Part shown: positions 9,663 through 19,728 of the stretch, piece by piece
Numbering within the stretch: position 1 is the stretch's first letter
Layout of the letters: every line of letters begins with the position of its first letter
Origin: Microcella flavibacter
Lineage (GTDB): Bacteria > Actinomycetota > Actinomycetes > Actinomycetales > Microbacteriaceae
Direction of reading: 5' to 3'
Assembly (NCBI RefSeq): GCF_012530535.1
Contig: NZ_CP051299.1
Coordinates: 248,001 to 312,000, forward strand
Length of the DNA stretch: 64,000 bases
Notes under the pieces: generated by a model
Database searches by the model: none
Seen by the model: only the letters and a program-made list of their open reading frames with translations
What the model was told of the DNA's origin: nothing
Program-made: the position numbers and the translations under genes

Positions 9663-10056
9663 GCGCGGGGGCGGGATGCCCGACGCGGGCCTTCGCGCCC
9701 GCTCGACCCTGATCCTGCACCCGCTCCCGCGTGCCCTCCTGAACCCGTGCGATCGCCGCGGCGGGGAACGCGTTCGCCGTCCGTAAGCCGAAGCTTCCGG
9801 AAGCGTCCCCTTCCGGAGCGCGGGAGGGACGAGCCGCCGGGGTGCCGCGACGTTTGCTGTCAGCGCTATGTGCGCTCAAGGCTCCGGAGCCTTGGGCGCA
9901 CATAGCGTCGGAGGATTCCCTCGCCTCGCCGGCCGTGCCCATCCCGACGTCGCCGCTTCCGGCCCGGCCTCGCGACGACGGCTCCGATCGGCCCCGGCTC
10001 CGCCCGAGTCCGCTCGCCCGGCCTCGCCGCAGCGCGGCGTCGCGGGGCGCGCCCGA
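9663..10056. other. 394-bp non-coding junction between convergent genes
   Basis: No credible gene. It holds two nearby TTCCGG-AGCG units, one inside the palindrome GCTTCCGGAAGC (9793-9804), and the 44-nt perfect palindrome listed separately. Base composition is slightly less uniform than in the flanking genes. Confidence 0.6.
9864..9907. repeat. 44-nt palindrome, 22-bp arms without a spacer
   Basis: The left arm (9864-9885, starting CGCTATGTGCGC) and right arm (9886-9907, ending GCGCACATAGCG) are reverse complements except for one base that becomes a G-U pair in plus-strand RNA. It sits between the convergent enoyl-CoA hydratase and marR genes. It could act as a terminator, although no T-run follows, or belong to a dispersed palindromic repeat family. 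Confidence 0.75.
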
Positions 10057-10590
10057 CTACAGCGGCTCGGGCGCCGGCGGCGGCGTCACGAAGTCGCCCG
10101 CGCTCTCGCGGAACCGCGCAAGGGTGCGCACGAGCTCGGCCAGCTGCGGCTGCGGGATGCCCGGCTCGGTGAACACCTCGGCGTTGAGCGCCGCGACCGC
10201 CGCCTCGCAGAGCGCGCGCCCCGCATCCGTCAGCACCAGCAGGGACGCCCGCCCGTCGCTCGGATGCGGACGGCGCTCGACGAGGCCGTCCCGCTCGAGG
10301 CGCTGCACGGTGTGGCTGACGCTCGTCGGGTGCACCTGCAGGCGGGCGGTCGCGCTCGCCATCGGGATCTCGCCGCCCTTCGTGAAGCTCAGCAGCTGCA
10401 GCATCTCGTACCGCGCGAAGGAGAGGTCGAAGCGCTTGAGCGCGCCCTCGACGCGGGCGAGCAGCAGCTGGTGCGCCCGCATGACCGAGGTGACGAGGGT
10501 CATGCCGTCGGCCGCGTCGTTCCAGCCGTGCGCGAGCCACTGCCGTCGCGCCTCCGCGATCGGGTCGAGGGGGAGCGGGTCGGAGGCCAC
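10057..10590 (-). CDS. MarR-family transcriptional regulator
   Basis: A 177-residue winged-helix regulator. The MarR core runs from about residue 35 to 135: YEMLQLLSFTKGGEIPMASA, the recognition region LQVHPTSVSHTVQRLERDGLV and the wing RRPHPSDGRASLLVLT. The GTG start at 10590 is chosen over the longer frame (to 10644) because a TACAGT -10 element (10597-10602) lies exactly 6 nt before it. It is divergent from an SDR gene, and a perfect 17-bp palindrome lies between them, so it probably controls that gene. The ligand is unknown. Confidence 0.88.
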   Translation of the reverse strand: MASDPLPLDPIAEARRQWLAHGWNDAADGMTLVTSVMRAHQLLLARVEGALKRFDLSFARYEMLQLLSFTKGGEIPMASATARLQVHPTSVSHTVQRLERDGLVERRPHPSDGRASLLVLTDAGRALCEAAVAALNAEVFTEPGIPQPQLAELVRTLARFRESAGDFVTPPPAPEPL

Positions 10591-10702
10591 GGCTCGACTG
10601 TAACCCGCGCCCGCCCGAGCACCGCCGACACGACGCGGGCGCACGCCCCGCGCGGCGCGACCGCGGCGCGGCCACCGCGGGGCGGCGGCCCCCTCGCCGC
10701 GC

Positions 10703-10719
10703 TGTCAACTTAGTTGACA
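10703..10719. promoter_or_regulatory. Perfect 17-bp palindrome, probable MarR operator over the SDR -35
   Basis: TGTCAACT-T-AGTTGACA is a perfect inverted repeat with a one-base centre. Its right arm ends in TTGACA (10714-10719), a consensus -35 for the rightward SDR gene; 17 bp further on, GAGACT (10737-10742) is a weak -10. A repressor bound here would cover the -35. Size and symmetry fit MarR-family operators, and marR is the divergent neighbour. Confidence 0.6.
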
Positions 10720-10791
10720 CCCGCCCCGCGCGGGCGGAGACTCGACGCAGAGCGGCCCGCGACGACGCGCGCCCCCGTCGAGAGGAACCCC

Positions 10792-11826
10792 ATGGCGAAG
10801 GCAGACAAGCCCCTCACCGCGAAGTCGTCGGTCGGCGACTGGCTGGCCCACCCGCAGGGCGGCGCCCTGCTGCGCAGCATGCTCGCCGAGGCGGGCCAGA
10901 GCGAGAGCGTGCTCAAGCCCGTGCGCCTGTTCTCGCTGCAGCGGCTCGTGCAGCTCAGCAAGGGCCAGTTCCCGCAGGAGGTCGTCGACAGCATGGTCGC
11001 CGAGGTCAACGGCGGCGTCGCGCCGGTCGAGACGGAGGACGAGGCCGCCGACGCGGGCGGCGAGGCCGCGGCCTGGGTGGAGCGCATCACCCCGGGCCGC
11101 TTCGAGGGTCGCACCATCATCGTCACCGGCGCCGGATCCGGCATCGGGCGCGCGACCGCCGCGCGCATCGCCGCCGAGGGCGGAACGGTCGTCGCCGTCG
11201 ACATCTCGGCCGAGCGCCTCGCCGAGCTCAAGGCCGAGCATCCCGCCGCCACCACCGTCACGGGCGACATCACGAAGCCCGACGACGTGGCCGCGATCGT
11301 CGCCGCCGCGAACGGCCGCATCGACGGCCTCGCCAACGTCGCCGGCGTCATGGACGACATGACGCCGCTGCACGAGGTCACCGACGCGGTCTGGGAGCGC
11401 GTGTTCTCGGTCAACGTCGACGGGATGTTCCGCCTCACGCGCGCGGTGCTGCCCACCATGCTCGCCGCGGGTCGCGGCTCGGTGGTCAACGTCGCCTCCG
11501 AGGCGGCCCTGCGCGGGTCGGCGGCCGGACTCGCCTACACCGCCTCCAAGCACGCCGTCATCGGGCTCACCAAGAGCACATCGTTCATGTACGCCGGCAA
11601 GGGCATCCGCGTGAACGCGGTCGCCCCCGGGCCGGTCGCGACGAACATCGAGGCGAGCTTCGCCTCCGAGCTCGGGCAGGAGCGCATCGGCATGGCCATG
11701 CAGGTGCTGCCGCCCGTCGCCGAGTCGGCGCAGCTCGCCGCCTCGATCACCTGGCTGCTGAGCGACGACGCCACCAACGTGTCGGGCGTGACGCTCGCGA
11801 GCGACGGCGGCTGGTCGGCGATCTAG
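10792..11826 (+). CDS. Short-chain dehydrogenase/reductase with an extra N-terminal helical domain
   Basis: 344 residues, against about 250 for a plain SDR. Residues about 102-344 form the SDR: TGAGSGIGRATA cofactor loop, NVAGVMDD, catalytic Ser in NVASEAAL and YTASKHAV, then the VNAVAPGPVATNI segment. Residues 1-75 (SVGDWLAHPQGGALLRSML, then FSLQRLVQLSKGQFP) form a separate helical module. It reminds me of the C-terminal tail module of some glycoside hydrolase family 3 proteins, a resemblance from memory only. Acidic linker at residues 80-95. AGAGGA lies 5 nt before the ATG. Probably regulated by the divergent MarR. Substrate unknown. Confidence 0.85.
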   Translation: MAKADKPLTAKSSVGDWLAHPQGGALLRSMLAEAGQSESVLKPVRLFSLQRLVQLSKGQFPQEVVDSMVAEVNGGVAPVETEDEAADAGGEAAAWVERITPGRFEGRTIIVTGAGSGIGRATAARIAAEGGTVVAVDISAERLAELKAEHPAATTVTGDITKPDDVAAIVAAANGRIDGLANVAGVMDDMTPLHEVTDAVWERVFSVNVDGMFRLTRAVLPTMLAAGRGSVVNVASEAALRGSAAGLAYTASKHAVIGLTKSTSFMYAGKGIRVNAVAPGPVATNIEASFASELGQERIGMAMQVLPPVAESAQLAASITWLLSDDATNVSGVTLASDGGWSAI

Positions 11827-11856
11827 CCCGGCGTCAGCGAGCCCGGCGCCTCGGCC

Positions 11857-12417
11857 TCACGGCGTGCGCGGCGTCAGCAGCTCCTGCAGCAGCGCCCCGT
11901 ACCGCCGCACGATCGCCTCGGGGTCGGTGGCGAGCAGCCGCTCGTCGCCGACCACCCAGAGCGCGTAGAGCAGCCCGCCGACGAGGGCGCCGGCGAGGCG
12001 GGCGCGCAGCTCGGCGTCGGCACCCTCCAGCAGCGGCAGCAGCGGCTGCACGAAGCCCGCGTCGTGGGCCTCGCGCAGGGCCGAGCCGATGCCCTCGGCA
12101 TCGCTGGCCCGCAGCAGGGCGAGGAACACGGGGCGGACATCCTCGCCCGGGTCGAGCACGTAGCGGATGTACGCCTCGCCCATCGCCTCGACCGGGCCGT
12201 CGAGCACGGGGGCGTGGTCGAGCTCGAGGCGCACGGTCTCGAGGAACAGCGCCTCCTTGCCGCCGAAGTGGCGGATGACGAGCGCCGGGTCGACGCCGGC
12301 CTCGCCCGCGATGTCGCGCACGGTGGTGCCCGCGTAGCCGGCGGCCGGGAAGAGCTGCGCGGCGGCGGCGCGGATCGCGTGCCGGGTCGGCGACTCCTCG
12401 GGGATCGGCTGGCTCAT
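11857..12417 (-). CDS. TetR-family transcriptional regulator
   Basis: 186 residues. The N-terminal helix-turn-helix is clear: AIRAAAAQLFPAAGYAGTTV, then IAGEAGVDPALVIRHFGGKEALF. The C-terminal ligand domain is of the type with LARLAGALVGGLLY-like helices found in many actinobacterial TetR proteins. The ATG at 12417 is chosen over an upstream in-frame extension because the HTH starts about 15 residues later, as is usual. It lies convergent to the SDR and divergent from the mannosyltransferase; no operator palindrome is obvious. Confidence 0.86.
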   Translation of the reverse strand: MSQPIPEESPTRHAIRAAAAQLFPAAGYAGTTVRDIAGEAGVDPALVIRHFGGKEALFLETVRLELDHAPVLDGPVEAMGEAYIRYVLDPGEDVRPVFLALLRASDAEGIGSALREAHDAGFVQPLLPLLEGADAELRARLAGALVGGLLYALWVVGDERLLATDPEAIVRRYGALLQELLTPRTP

Positions 12418-12570
12418 GCTCGGGATGCTATCCGGCCCGCCGGCGCGCACCCCGGCGCACGCCCTCGCGCCCGCCGCTGCGCACCCCGGCACCGAAGCGT
12501 CGCCCGGTGTTCACCACCCCGTCGCGGCGTCGTCGCCGGGCCCGCGAGGCCCGCGCAATAGCGTGCGCTC

Positions 12571-13701
12571 GTGAAGATCGCCGTCGTCACCGAATCCTTC
12601 CTCCCGCAGCTCAACGGCGTCACCAACTCGGTCGTGCGGGTGCTCGAGACCCTGCACGCCGACGGCCACGAGGCCATCGTCATCTCGCCGACGACGCCCG
12701 GCGACGAGCACCTCGGCTACGCCGTGCACCGCTCCGGCTCGCTGCCGCTCATGCGGTTCCCGATGGGGGTGCCGCACCGCGCGCTGCAGTCGACGCTCGA
12801 GTCGTTCGAACCCGACGTCGTGCATGCCGCGGCGCCGTTCCTGCTGGGCCGCAAGGCGCTCGCGGTGTGCGCCCGCACGGGGATCCCGAGCGTCGCCGTC
12901 TACCAGACCGACGTCGCCGGCTACCTGCAGCGCTACGGCGTCGGCTTCGCCCGCCCCGTGCTCGACCGCTTCGTCGCCGGCGTGCACGCGCTCGCCGACC
13001 GCACCCTCGCCCCGACGCCGCAGACGGCCGAGCAGCTCGGCCGGCTCGGCATCGCGAACGTGCACGTCTGGGGCCGCGGCGTCGACAGCCGGCTCTTCCA
13101 CCCGGTGCGCCGCCAGTCGCTCGGCGCTCGCGCCCTCCGCGAGCGCGCCGCCCCGAACGGCGAACTGCTCGTCGGCTACGTCGGGCGCCTCGCCGCCGAG
13201 AAGCAGGTGGGCCGGCTGCGCGACCTGCTCGGGATGCCCGGCGCCCGCTTCCTCGTCGTCGGCGACGGCCCCGAGCGCCCGCGGCTGGAGCAGGCCTTCG
13301 CCGGGCATCCGGTCGCCTTCACGGGCCAGCTGCAGGGCCCGGAGCTCGCCGACGCCTTCGCCGCCCTCGACGTCTTCGTGCACTTCGGCACGGAGGAGAC
13401 CTTCGGCCAGACCATCCAGGAGGCGCAGGCGACGGGCCTGCCCGTCGTCGCCCCCGCCGTGGGCGGTCCGCTGCACCTCGTCGAGGAGGAGCGCACGGGC
13501 CTGCTCGTCGACCCGGGCCAGCGCGGCGGGTCTCGCCGCACGGTCGAGCGGCTCGCGGCCGACCCGGCGCTGCGGGCGCGCCTGGGCGAGGCGGGGCGCC
13601 GCGCGGTGCTCGGCCGCTCCTGGGAGGCCAACAACCGCGAGCTGCTCGACCACTACCGCGCGGTGATCGACGCCGCCCGGGTGCGGACGGGAGCCCTCTG
13701 A
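12571..13701 (+). CDS. GT4-family glycosyltransferase, MgtA/PimB-like (probable GDP-mannose-dependent mannosyltransferase)
   Basis: A 376-residue GT-B enzyme. The N-terminus MKIAVVTESFLPQLNGVTNS is characteristic of the actinobacterial MgtA type that mannosylates glycolipids at the cytoplasmic membrane. The C-terminal nucleotide-sugar domain has GYVGRLAAEKQV, VVGDGPER and the acceptor loop GTEETFGQTIQEAQATGLPV with the EX7E motif. The leaderless GTG start is marked by TAGCGT at 12559-12564, 6 nt upstream. It stands alone, so the exact lipid acceptor cannot be inferred. Confidence 0.85.
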   Translation: MKIAVVTESFLPQLNGVTNSVVRVLETLHADGHEAIVISPTTPGDEHLGYAVHRSGSLPLMRFPMGVPHRALQSTLESFEPDVVHAAAPFLLGRKALAVCARTGIPSVAVYQTDVAGYLQRYGVGFARPVLDRFVAGVHALADRTLAPTPQTAEQLGRLGIANVHVWGRGVDSRLFHPVRRQSLGARALRERAAPNGELLVGYVGRLAAEKQVGRLRDLLGMPGARFLVVGDGPERPRLEQAFAGHPVAFTGQLQGPELADAFAALDVFVHFGTEETFGQTIQEAQATGLPVVAPAVGGPLHLVEEERTGLLVDPGQRGGSRRTVERLAADPALRARLGEAGRRAVLGRSWEANNRELLDHYRAVIDAARVRTGAL

Positions 13702-14140
13702 ACCTGTTCGATGCGCACGCGATCATCGACGCCGCCCGCGCCGCCGCCTCACCGACGAGGCCTACGCCCGCACCTCGCCGTCCGCGCCGCGCCCTGGTGC
13801 GCTGGCCGCGTCCGCTGGCGCCGTCTGCCTAGCCTGCCCCGCTTGCCCTCTGCCTGCCCGCCGACGTTCGTCGCGCGCTCCGCGCACGAGGGCGGGCGAT
13901 GTCCCTCCCCTCACCTTCCACAACCACGGAGTGGGTGAGCGCGATTCACCCGTTCCGTGGTTGTGGAAGGACCGGAGGGAGGAGAGCCGGTAGCGGGGAT
14001 CGAGGCGAACGGCACGTGCGGTGGACGGAGGCGGGGCGCCGAGGGGCGTAGGGCGCGGACGGGCGCGGAGTGCCGAGCGACGCCGGCCGCCTGCCGCCGC
14101 GGCGCACTGACCGAGGCGCGGCGTCGAGCGCCGTGACCCC
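13702..14140. other. 439-bp non-coding junction between convergent genes
   Basis: No credible gene. Pyrimidine-rich around 13740-13910, with repeated CTGCCC-type tracts, then the large hairpin at 13914-13970 and a GC-rich stretch up to the acetyl-CoA synthetase stop. Confidence 0.6.
13914..13970. repeat. 57-nt hairpin with 17-bp perfect outer stem
   Basis: CCTTCCACAACCACGGA (13914-13930) is the exact reverse complement of 13954-13970. Inside it two G-U pairs and GGGTGA/TCACCC (13933-13938 / 13946-13951) extend the stem to about 25 bp with a 7-nt loop. It lies between convergent genes, as does the palindrome at 9864. It may be a two-way terminator or a mobile palindromic unit. Confidence 0.75.
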
Positions 14141-16177
<2,037 letters not shown>

Positions 16178-16283
16178 CGTGCCTCCCACGCTAGGCGGCG
16201 CACCCGGGCGCGCGCCCCGCGCGGCGTCACGCACCGTCACATGCACGGGCCGCCGGGCCGGAGCGACCGCGCCCGCACGCAGC

Positions 16284-16319
16284 GGAGCGGGGCCCGCGCC
16301 ACCGCACGAGCCCCGCTCC
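16284..16319 (-). terminator. Hairpin downstream of the secreted repeat protein
   Basis: GGAGCGGGGC (16284-16293) and GCCCCGCTCC (16310-16319) form a 10-bp GC stem with a 16-nt loop, about 60 nt beyond the stop of the leftward gene at 16376. No T-run, as is common in actinobacteria. Confidence 0.5.
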
Positions 16320-16375
16320 GGTCTTGCTGCGGTCGGCACGCGCACGCGCCGACCGGGTCATCCGATCAGGGTCGA

Positions 16376-17017
16376 TCAGCCGAGGATGTCGCCGAGACCC
16401 AGGTCGAGGTCACCGGTGATGTCGTCGACGAGGCCGTCGACCGAGCCGGTCACGTCGCCGACCAGGCCGTCGACGTCGACGACGTCGGTCACGTCGCCCA
16501 CGATGCCGTCGACGTCGGCGATGTCGCTCACGTCACCGAGGTCGACGTTCGTCTCGTTGCCCGAGCCGATGGGGGCCTGCACGTCGTTGCCGGAGCCGAT
16601 CGCGTTGCCCGAGCCGATGTCGCCGACCTCGGGGGCCACGACGACGGGGCTCTCGTTCGAGATGTCGCCGCCGGTCACGTCGCCACCGGTCACATCGCCC
16701 ACGACGTCGCCGCCGGTGGCGTCGCCGACGAGGCCGTCGACGGAGGTGCTGCCGCCGGTCACGTCGCCGAGCAGGCCGCTGATGGTCGCGTCGCCCGAGA
16801 ATCCGTCGACGGTGCCGTCGAGCAGGTCGGCGAAGGTGGTGTCGCTCGTGATGCTGTCGAGCAGGTCGCTCGTCAGCACCGTCTCGGGGGCGACGGTCGA
16901 CGTCGATTCGGTGCTGTCGTCGGCCATGGCCGGGGCGGCGACGCCGGCGGCGAGCAGGCCGGCCGCGGCGAGGGCCGAGACGCCGGCGATGGTCTTCTTC
17001 GAGGTGAACGTGTTCAT
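16376..17017 (-). CDS. Secreted acidic low-complexity protein with GDVTGG-type repeats
   Basis: 213 residues. A clear Sec signal peptide (MNTFTSKKTIAG, hydrophobic core, APAMA) with likely cleavage after A32. The mature part is very acidic, has almost no Lys, Arg or aromatic residues, and repeats units such as GLVGDVTG, GDVTGGDVTGG and IGSGN. The family is not recognised. The composition suggests a disordered or Ca2+-binding surface or matrix protein, which is inference only. The ATG at 17017 is chosen because AGAAAGG lies upstream and the signal peptide starts there. It is transcribed divergently from psuG. Confidence 0.8.
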   Translation of the reverse strand: MNTFTSKKTIAGVSALAAAGLLAAGVAAPAMADDSTESTSTVAPETVLTSDLLDSITSDTTFADLLDGTVDGFSGDATISGLLGDVTGGSTSVDGLVGDATGGDVVGDVTGGDVTGGDISNESPVVVAPEVGDIGSGNAIGSGNDVQAPIGSGNETNVDLGDVSDIADVDGIVGDVTDVVDVDGLVGDVTGSVDGLVDDITGDLDLGLGDILG

Positions 17018-17307
17018 GGGATGAACCTTTCTTCCTGATTCGGGTTCGCGCCCGGTTCGTATCGGGGACGGTGTCGAACCGATCCCCGCCGGGTGCACTG
17101 GGGAATCCGGAACGCCCCGGCGACCGGTTTGCCGCCTCGGGGCTGGACGACCCCAGTTCGGGGGTGGAACGGTGGTTTGCTATGAGTTCCTGAGAGCCTC
17201 CTCGCCCGTCGTTCCGGGCCGCGCGGGCGTCGGTCGGGCGGATGCTGGAAATCAGCTCCACATGCGGGATCGTCACCCGTGGTAGTCCGCCCGGATACGC
17301 TGACGAC
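17018..17307. other. 290-bp divergent intergenic region
   Basis: It contains the leader of the secreted protein gene and the leaderless psuG promoter (TACGCT, 17296-17301). GGAAC and GTTCC (about 17166-17190) flank a 16-nt spacer and might be an operator. No gene is visible. Confidence 0.45.
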
Positions 17308-18258
17308 GTGACCACCCCGAGCCCCGCACCCGCCGCAGCACCCGCCGCCGCTCCCGCCCTCCGCCTCTCCGACGAGGTCGCTGCGGCGCTCGCCGAGGGC
17401 CGCCCGGTGGTCGCGCTCGAATCCACGATCATCAGCCACGGCCTGCCCCGGCCGCGCAACCACCAGGCGGCGATCGAGTTCGAGGCGATCCTGCGCGAGC
17501 AGGGCGTCGTGCCCGCGACCATCGCCGTGCTCGACGGGGTGCCGCGCATCGGCCTCGACGCCGCGGGCGTGCGCCGCATCGCCGAGGAGGACCTCGCGAA
17601 GGCGAGCGTGCGCGACCTGCCCGTCCTCATGGGCCGCGGCGCGAGCGGGGCGACGACCGTCGCCGCGACCGCGCACCTCGCCGCCCTCGCCGGCATCCGC
17701 GTCTTCGCGACGGGCGGGCTCGGCGGCGTGCACCGCGGGGCGAGCGAGTCCTTCGACGAGTCGGCCGACCTCTCGACCCTCGCCGTCACCCCCGTCACCG
17801 TCGTCTCGGCGGGTGTCAAGAGCGTGCTCGACATCGCCGCGACGCTCGAGCGGCTCGAGACCTTCTCGGTGCCGGTCATCGGGCTCGGCACGAGCGTGTT
17901 CCCGAGCTTCTGGCTGCGCGAGAGCGCCTTCACCCTCGACTGGTCGGTCGCCGACGAGAGCGAGGTCGCCGCCCTCATGGCCGCGCACGACGCGCTCGGG
18001 CACCGGCAGGGCATCGTCGTGGCGAACCCCATCCCGGCCCATCAGCAGTGGGATCCGGTCGAGCACGACCGCGTGCTCGCCGAGGCCTTCGCCCTCGCCG
18101 ACGCCGCGGGGGTCACGGGCAAGGCGGTCACGCCGTTCCTGCTCGGCACCATCGTCGAGCTCTCGGGCGGGCGCAGCCTCGAGGTCAACCTCGACCTCGC
18201 CCGCAACAACGTGGCCGTCGCGGGCCGCATCGCCGCCGCCTGGTCCGCCCGCCCGTGA
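17308..18258 (+). CDS. psuG: Pseudouridine-5'-phosphate glycosidase
   Basis: 316 residues of the PsuG / indigoidine-synthase-A family. It splits pseudouridine 5'-phosphate to uracil and ribose 5-phosphate. Seen: VVALESTIISHGLPRPRN (catalytic Glu region), MGRGASGATTVAAT, FATGGLGGVHRG, VSAGVKSVLDI (active-site Lys) and VANPIPAHQ. The GTG start at 17308 is marked by TACGCT 6 nt upstream (leaderless). The next gene is a PfkB kinase overlapping by 4 bp, the usual psuK-psuG pairing. Uracil made here could be reused by the upp product encoded at 34847. Confidence 0.93.
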   Translation: MTTPSPAPAAAPAAAPALRLSDEVAAALAEGRPVVALESTIISHGLPRPRNHQAAIEFEAILREQGVVPATIAVLDGVPRIGLDAAGVRRIAEEDLAKASVRDLPVLMGRGASGATTVAATAHLAALAGIRVFATGGLGGVHRGASESFDESADLSTLAVTPVTVVSAGVKSVLDIAATLERLETFSVPVIGLGTSVFPSFWLRESAFTLDWSVADESEVAALMAAHDALGHRQGIVVANPIPAHQQWDPVEHDRVLAEAFALADAAGVTGKAVTPFLLGTIVELSGGRSLEVNLDLARNNVAVAGRIAAAWSARP

Positions 18259-19160
18259 GCGAGAAGGCTCCGCGCATCCTCGTCGTCGGCGACGTCATCA
18301 ACGACATCGTCGTGCTGCCGTCGGAGGAGCTGCGCCCCGACACCGACACGACGTCGATGATCATCGCGACACCCGGCGGCTCGGCGGCCAACACCGCGGC
18401 GTGGATCGGGTGGCACGGAATGCCCGTCGACTTCGTCGGGCGCGTCGGGGCCGGCGACGCCGAGCACCACCGCCGCGTCTTCGCCGACGCCGGGGTCACC
18501 GCGCACCTCGCCGAATCGACGACGCGCGGCACCGGAACGATCGTGATCGTCGCCGAGGGCGAGCGCCGCACGATGCTCACCGACCGCGGAGCGAACGATG
18601 AGCTCGACCCGGCGAGCGTCACCGACGAGCTGCTCGACCGGGCGAGCATCCTGCACCTGACCGGGTACGGCCTGGTCAACGCGTTCACCGCCGAGGATCT
18701 GGCGGCCCTCATCGCGCGTGCTCGCGCGCGCGGCGTGAGGGTGTCGCTCGACCCGGGCTCGGTCGGCTTCATCAGCGATTACGGGCCCGCCGCGTTCCGC
18801 CGCACCGTCAGCGGCGTCGACCTGCTGCTGCCGAACCTCGCCGAGGCCCGGCTGCTCATTGGTCAGCCGGACGCGCCGGCCGTGCACGCCGCCGTCGTGC
18901 TGCTCGACGTCGCCCCGGTCGTCATGCTCACGGACGGCGCGCGCGGCGTCATCATCGCCGAGGACTCGGGAGTGGTGCACGAGATCGCCGTCGACGCCGT
19001 GCCGACCGTCGACCCGACGGGAGCCGGCGACGCCTTCGGGGCCGGGGTGCTCGTCGCCCTCGCGCGCGGCGAAGGACTCGACGCCGCCGCCGCGCACGGC
19101 ATGCGGGCGGCGGCGATCGCGGTCAGCCGCGCGGGCGGGCGGCCGCCGGCGTGGGCGTAG
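18255..19160 (+). CDS. psuK: PfkB-family kinase, probable pseudouridine kinase
   Basis: 301 residues of the ribokinase/PfkB family: GDVINDIVVL near the start, the substrate-side glycine motif ATPGGSAANTAAWIG, and the C-terminal signature DPTGAGDAFGAGVL with the catalytic Asp. It starts at a GTG overlapping the psuG stop by 4 bp. The kinase step (pseudouridine to pseudouridine 5'-phosphate) is assigned from this coupling; the PfkB family alone would not fix the substrate. Confidence 0.88.
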   Translation: MSEKAPRILVVGDVINDIVVLPSEELRPDTDTTSMIIATPGGSAANTAAWIGWHGMPVDFVGRVGAGDAEHHRRVFADAGVTAHLAESTTRGTGTIVIVAEGERRTMLTDRGANDELDPASVTDELLDRASILHLTGYGLVNAFTAEDLAALIARARARGVRVSLDPGSVGFISDYGPAAFRRTVSGVDLLLPNLAEARLLIGQPDAPAVHAAVVLLDVAPVVMLTDGARGVIIAEDSGVVHEIAVDAVPTVDPTGAGDAFGAGVLVALARGEGLDAAAAHGMRAAAIAVSRAGGRPPAWA

Positions 19161-19263
19161 TGCCCGAGGCGGTCCTCACCAGCACGAATCGCGATGGACG
19201 GGCGGCCCAGCGTCGTGTGCGCCCGCGCAGGTCGTTCACTGCCGGATCGGCGAGACTGTCGGG

Positions 19264-19728
19264 ATGCCCGGCCTCCGACTGATTGCGCTCGTGCTCGGCG
19301 CGGCGTACACCGCGCTGCTGCTGCTGTTCACGCTCAGCCCGGTGGCGCAGCTGTACGTGGGGTCGGAGGCCCAGCGCGGCGTGCTCACCTGGCGCAGCTG
19401 GATGGACCCGCAGACGTGGGCCGCGGGCACCCTCACGGAGTTCGGCGCGAACATCGCGATCTTCGTCCCCTGGGGCGTGCTGGCGCTCGTCGCGGTGGGG
19501 GTGAGGCGCTGGTGGCTCGCGGCCGCGGGCGGCGTCGTGCTGACGTGGGTCATCGAGGTCGCGCAGATCCCGCTCGCCCGCATCTCCGACCCGCGGGATC
19601 TCGTCGCCAACACCGCGGGCGCCGTGCTCGGCGTCGGCCTCGCCGCGCTGGTGTCGACGGTCGTCGCGCGCTCGGCGCGACGCCGGTCGGCGGTCAGGCC
19701 AGCGGGGGCACGACCGGCGCAGGGCTGA
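19264..19728 (+). CDS. VanZ-like family membrane protein
   Basis: 154 residues with four predicted membrane helices (about 4-24, 60-80, 84-102 and 117-135) and the family pattern FGANIAIFVPWGVL and AQIPLARISDPRDLVANTAGAVLG. VanZ relatives are linked to low-level teicoplanin resistance, but most are of unknown function. The final 35 bp overlap the 3' end of the convergent EamA transporter gene. Confidence 0.82.
   Translation: MPGLRLIALVLGAAYTALLLLFTLSPVAQLYVGSEAQRGVLTWRSWMDPQTWAAGTLTEFGANIAIFVPWGVLALVAVGVRRWWLAAAGGVVLTWVIEVAQIPLARISDPRDLVANTAGAVLGVGLAALVSTVVARSARRRSAVRPAGARPAQG

Noticed and set aside
9649-9942. A 97-codon minus-strand frame between the hydratase and marR genes
   Set aside because: It runs through the 44-nt palindrome and overlaps the hydratase end; no family match and poor third-position bias.
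13711-13938. A 75-codon plus-strand frame after the mannosyltransferase
   Set aside because: Pro/Arg-rich translation of a pyrimidine-rich spacer, no start signals, ends inside the hairpin.
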